Assembly (NCBI GenBank): GCA_024195265.1
Contig: JAJLRJ010000009.1
Location: forward strand, 4,325,791-4,389,790
Source: Dendrophyllia cribrosa
Taxonomy: Eukaryota > Cnidaria > Anthozoa > Scleractinia > Dendrophylliidae
Reading direction: 5' to 3'
Length of the DNA: 64,000 nucleotides
Part shown: in pieces, positions 60,240-64,000 of the stretch
Numbering within the stretch: the stretch's first letter is position 1
Layout: every line of letters begins with the position of its first letter
The notes under the pieces: model-generated
Database searches by the model: none
The model's input: the letters and a program-made list of their open reading frames with translations, nothing else
What the model was told of the DNA's origin: nothing
Made by a program: the position numbers and the translations under genes

Positions 60240-61887
60240 TGAAAATGAAAAACAGTGGAGTGCAATTTTCCTTTCATCAAGTACAAAGCACTCTAGCTTG
60301 AGAGTCAATCTAGCAAAATGCATCCAAATTGGCGATTGTACAAGTTCCCGCCAGACAAAATCAGTATAGAACACTTCGAAAAAGAGTGGCACCTTGTGGC
60401 GTTTTATTTTAGAGAAGTAAAGAAATATCTATTTGAAAACAGTTTCACTGAATTTGCCAAGAAACACTGCGCACTGCCGTCACTCTCGCCCCAGTCTGCC
60501 CCTCTTTTTCAAAGTGGTCTTTCACAGAGCAGTTTCCAGATCCTTCTCTTGTACTGGTTGTTGTGAAGGCTCTGGAAACTTGTAGCTCGTTTCCTTGCAT
60601 GCCAACTCAGGGACACTGAAAATGCATTTATACCTTTTTTTTATTAATGAAATTTGTGTAACCTATTTTGAATGCATATTATTGCGTGTAAATGTCATGT
60701 TAGTGATATGCTCCCGAATTCATAAAATAGCGTTTATTCCCGTAGCAGTGTAAATTATTCCAGCTAGTCCTATAAACAGTAAAAGCACATTGTAAAGTTG
60801 TTGATACGAACTAAGATTAAACACTTAAGATAAACATCCGATAATTTTTGTAACTCTTTTCTGAGTCATCAAGCACTTTTTAAATGTGGTAAGAACAAAA
60901 AATGGCCAACGAGCCGCAAGCGAGTTTGTCACTGATGTTGTTACCACATTTTGACGTCTTCTGTAATCTATAACTGAACTATTTATTTCATACAATATTG
61001 AAACAGGGAAGAAAAATTAGCCTCGTAGCGCTCGACTGTGATCATGTTTGTTCAAGGATTTTTTCTAATTTCCGCATTTTCCACGTCAACAAAAACTACT
61101 TTTCGCTTTAGTTTCGTCTTTTTTTTTCATGATCCGTTTTTGGATTTTAGTTAAAAAAAAACCCTCAGTGCAGACTACCACGTGATCACGATTTTCCCGC
61201 CATTTTTCACGTTTGCCGTCCGCCGTTTGCCGTTTTCAACGGAGGAAGCTCGAGAAGGTTCACGTTCGTACACAATGTGAGTATTTATTTTGATATTTTG
61301 GATCATTCTGCTGTATTTACTACTCCATTTTAAAGCCCGAGGCAATTTTATCTTATGTTCTATGTAAATTAACTGGTAAAATGTAAATTGACACCGTGAC
61401 GCAAATAGCGAAAAAGTAAGCTAAAGAAAGAAGAGAAGTCGTGTGGTAAGAAAATTATTACACCGAAAGGCTCTGTCGCACTGATTTTAGTGAAACAAGA
61501 CTGACCAAGACTCTAAAACGTCGCAAAATCTTACTAGACCACACTTTACTGGTAACTCTATTATTAGTTTAATCCTGTAGAAAGTCGTTTTGTTACATTT
61601 CATCTTCTCTAGCGAGCTTACGTGAAACTGACTTAAGCTTATACAAAAAGACCCAAAAAAATATTCCGTATACGCGATATTAAATTCTAACGGTTTAGAT
61701 TTTAGCATTCCCTTAGCGGTACCAATCTACAAATTTTGACCACTAAAAGGTACCAGCACCCCTGTCATTATCATCGCGAGTTTGATAAAATATCAAAATT
61801 GTAAATAAACAGCCATTAAAGTGTCCGTACCTCATAAAATAATGTCTCCGATCTCTGTTTTTTCTTGGCGGCTTTGTGGCTTCTAAA
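60240..61887. other. CEP112 3' flank, no gene seen
   Basis: AT-rich sequence after the CEP112 stop. At about 61190-61277 a GC-richer stretch (CCGTCCGCCGTTTGCCG) ends in ACACAAT|GTGAGT, which could be a non-coding first exon of a downstream gene. I have no second exon to support it. The rest shows no feature. Confidence 0.35.
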
Positions 61888-62130
61888 GGCTTGTTTTCAC
61901 TGGCGACGGAGTCGTAAGAGCGCTTCCGACCTAGTGAAAATCGGAGTCGTAAGCGGAGTCATAAAGCTCGACGGAATCAGAGTCGGAAGAATCCGAACGG
62001 TTCCATTTTCTCCCGATTCGGCTTATGACTCCGTAATCTTCTTCCCATTCCGTCGGTTTGGTTTTCACTTGATCGTAACGCTCTGCGCTCCTGATCACGA
62101 CTCGGACTCCGGCGTTAGTGAAAACCAGCC
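61888..62130. mobile_element. MITE with GGCTTGTTTTCACT ends
   Basis: GGCTTGTTTTCACTGGCGAC and the imperfect inverse ending GTGAAAACCAGCC are flanked by TAAA. Internal GGAGTCGTAAG/CGGAGTC repeats occur in both orientations. A frame read through it is not a gene. Confidence 0.55.
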
Positions 62131-62439
62131 TAAAATGGCATTTTAGCGAGTTTTGATTTTTCTGTGGTTTGACCGTTCACCCAAAACTCGCTAAAATGAT
62201 GTTTAGAAGCCATATTTTTGTCGTTTAAGGACTGTCGTTGTGAGTCTGGGATCCCTGTAGGTGAACTTGCAGAAAACACTTCTATTGAACGCGGCCAAAG
62301 AGTTTGGTTTCAGTTACTGACTTGTGCGGTCTAGAAGATATTTATTTAGGCCGGTGGCTACTGTCTCAGCTAATCAGGTGTCTACCCTGTAAAACACGAC
62401 CCTAGTCTGGAAGAGGGGAAAAATACTTGCTCTCAAAAA

Positions 62440-62939
62440 TCTGGAATCATAATAACCATTACATCAGTAAAGCCAGGGTCTAGTTGGGATGCCAGATCTG
62501 CCCCGATTCTTCATGCCCTTAAATGGAATAGCCTCGCTGACAGACGTGCAAAACAACTGAAATCTCTAATGTTCAAAACTGTAAATCACCTTGTACCTGA
62601 ATACCTCTCTGATAAGTTCGCCAGCGTTAATACCATTCACAGACATAATCTTCGAGGTGCACAACATAACCTGTTTATTCCGCGACCGAACACTGAGGCC
62701 CTCAAGAAATTTTTACGTTATTATTATTATTATTATGGACGTTTTATAAAACGTTTTATTATTATTATGAACGTTTTATGGACGTTGGTTTAGCCGTCAT
62801 TAGTATAATTCGATTGTATAATTTTAATATCTCTGCATCATGGAATTTGTAATTTTATAGAATTTTGAATTTTTATTATCAATTATTTCTATTTTTATTT
62901 ATGTAATTAAGATATTTTTTAAATTGTTAATAAAGCTTA

Positions 62940-62985
<46 letters not shown>

Positions 62986-62995
62986 CATATCGTGT
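62440..62995 (+). mobile_element. LINE fragment (reverse transcriptase C-terminal region) with TTA-repeat tail
   Basis: The + strand encodes LKWNSLADRRAKQLKSLMFK, then LVPEYLSDKF and HNLRGAQHNLFIPRPN, the C-terminal region of an L2/CR1-type reverse transcriptase. The end of the protein is deleted. AT-rich 3' UTR-like sequence ends in a (TTA)n run at 62944-62985. Confidence 0.65.
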
Positions 62996-64000
62996 CTATG
63001 CCTCGAGGGGCATAAAGGTGAAGGAAAATCGAAAAGAAGGAAGGCGGGCGATAATTAAAACATTATCGCAGTTTGTTGACTTACTGTTTCCTGAACAGCA
63101 AAGAATTTGCGTGAGCGATCTAAAACGGAACAACGCACAAGAAATCGACTGCATAAAAACGGCGCCAGTTATTCAACGCTATTAAATATTGACTTCCTTA
63201 ACAAAGGCTGAACTCGACAGAAACATGTGAACTAACACTAAGAAATGATTAACCTTTTTCAACTTCAATAGACAAACGCGCGACAAGCAATAAGGTTATT
63301 TACTTTAATTCGAGTCTGTAAATGAACTCTCCAAGTGCAACTAAACTAATGAACTAGTGAGCAGTAATTTATCGTTATAAGCTTGCTACAAGTATATTGC
63401 AAAAGAAATTCGTGGGTTTTGGTACTTTAGACACACTCTGTTTATAGGCACTGTAAGATTTGAACGAGATAATTAACCTATATTTAGCCTCTTGAAGGCC
63501 TAAAATATCGTGTTAAAAGATGTTTAGTTTATAACGTCATCGAAATGGGGAAATGGTCCTTTTTGGTAACACTGTTGTTATCATAAACGTCAATGTAAAA
63601 AAAAACTTAATAAGATTTGGGCGACGCAAAGATAATTGTAAAATTAGTTTCCAGTAACTTCGAAATTATTTACTTAATTTACTGAGAGGTCATATCTCAT
63701 TGCATCACTTATCTAAAGTTCTCAGTTGTTTTATTTTACGCCATCTAAAAATATGCATTTCCAATTACGGTGCTTTCGAAAGCAAAGTAAACATAAAAAG
63801 GTTTATTGTAAAATTTAAGATCAAGGAAAAGTGCTTAACTTGCTAAATCGTGTTTATGAATAAATTATTTTAATGCACTCTGTTACGTCAAAGAGATTTT
63901 AAAATAAAGATCCCTTTTCAAGAGGTATTAACTCTGTTTACTAAGCCATTTAGCTTGATATTATAACTAACTGCTATCTCTCAGTTGCAGTAAAAAGGTA
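62996..64000. other. AT-rich intergenic sequence, nothing recognised
   Basis: I see no ORF, splice-consistent exon, TIR pair or RNA gene in this last kilobase. Confidence 0.5.

Noticed and set aside
61865..62146. 93-aa frame in the 3' flank
   Set aside because: Coincides with a MITE whose internal GGAGTCG repeats create the frame.

Overview
The window is animal nuclear DNA, most probably from an anthozoan cnidarian such as a stony coral. This is inferred from spliced genes with GT-AG introns, a centrosomal gene recognisable across metazoans, THAP and P2X7-tail-type transposon genes, and dense MITE content. No species can be named from sequence alone.

Layout. One host gene, CEP112 (centrosomal coiled-coil protein), runs on the + strand over almost the whole window. 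I could place 31 phase-consistent exons from 1412 to the stop codon at 60239, together 952 codons. Only the first coding exon(s) lie upstream of the window. Everything else is intronic repeat DNA or 3' flank.

The large intron after exon 13 (13165-41589) holds a nest of mobile elements. A repeat with CAGTCGAACCTC-type ends (14453-41320) was hit by a Polinton/Maverick-class virus-like element (14916-41088) with a 6-bp ACTGAG target duplication and terminal inverted repeats of about 1.5 kb. That element carries a retroviral-type integrase, double-jelly-roll-type major capsid protein, adenain-like protease, packaging ATPase, GRF zinc-finger protein and about ten small basic or structural proteins. 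No DNA polymerase B gene is visible. Into the 3' UTR of its last gene a Kolobok-class transposon has jumped (29905-39320, TTAA duplication). It carries a THAP-DDE transposase gene with an in-frame stop and, facing it, a gene for a P2X7-tail-type zinc protein. Into the splice donor of that second gene a Tc1/IS630-type transposon has jumped (35534-38813, TA duplication). It has a DD37E transposase and an opposed PB1/zinc-knuckle ORF.

How the Polinton genes fit together. The integrase inserts the element. The capsid protein, protease, ATPase and basic proteins form a virion-morphogenesis set. Most genes have their own TATA box, often overlapping the stop codon of the gene before it. Three neighbouring proteins share a Gly/Ala helix followed by polylysine. 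The near-identical TIRs and open reading frames suggest a recent insertion.

The CEP112 introns also contain TTAA-, TA- and 3-bp-TSD MITEs, palindromes, a tRNA-derived SINE, LINE 3' fragments, a 57-bp TCAG-rich repeat and a 107-109-bp satellite grown from the inside of a TTAA-type MITE. Downstream of CEP112 (60240-64000) I see only repeats and AT-rich sequence.
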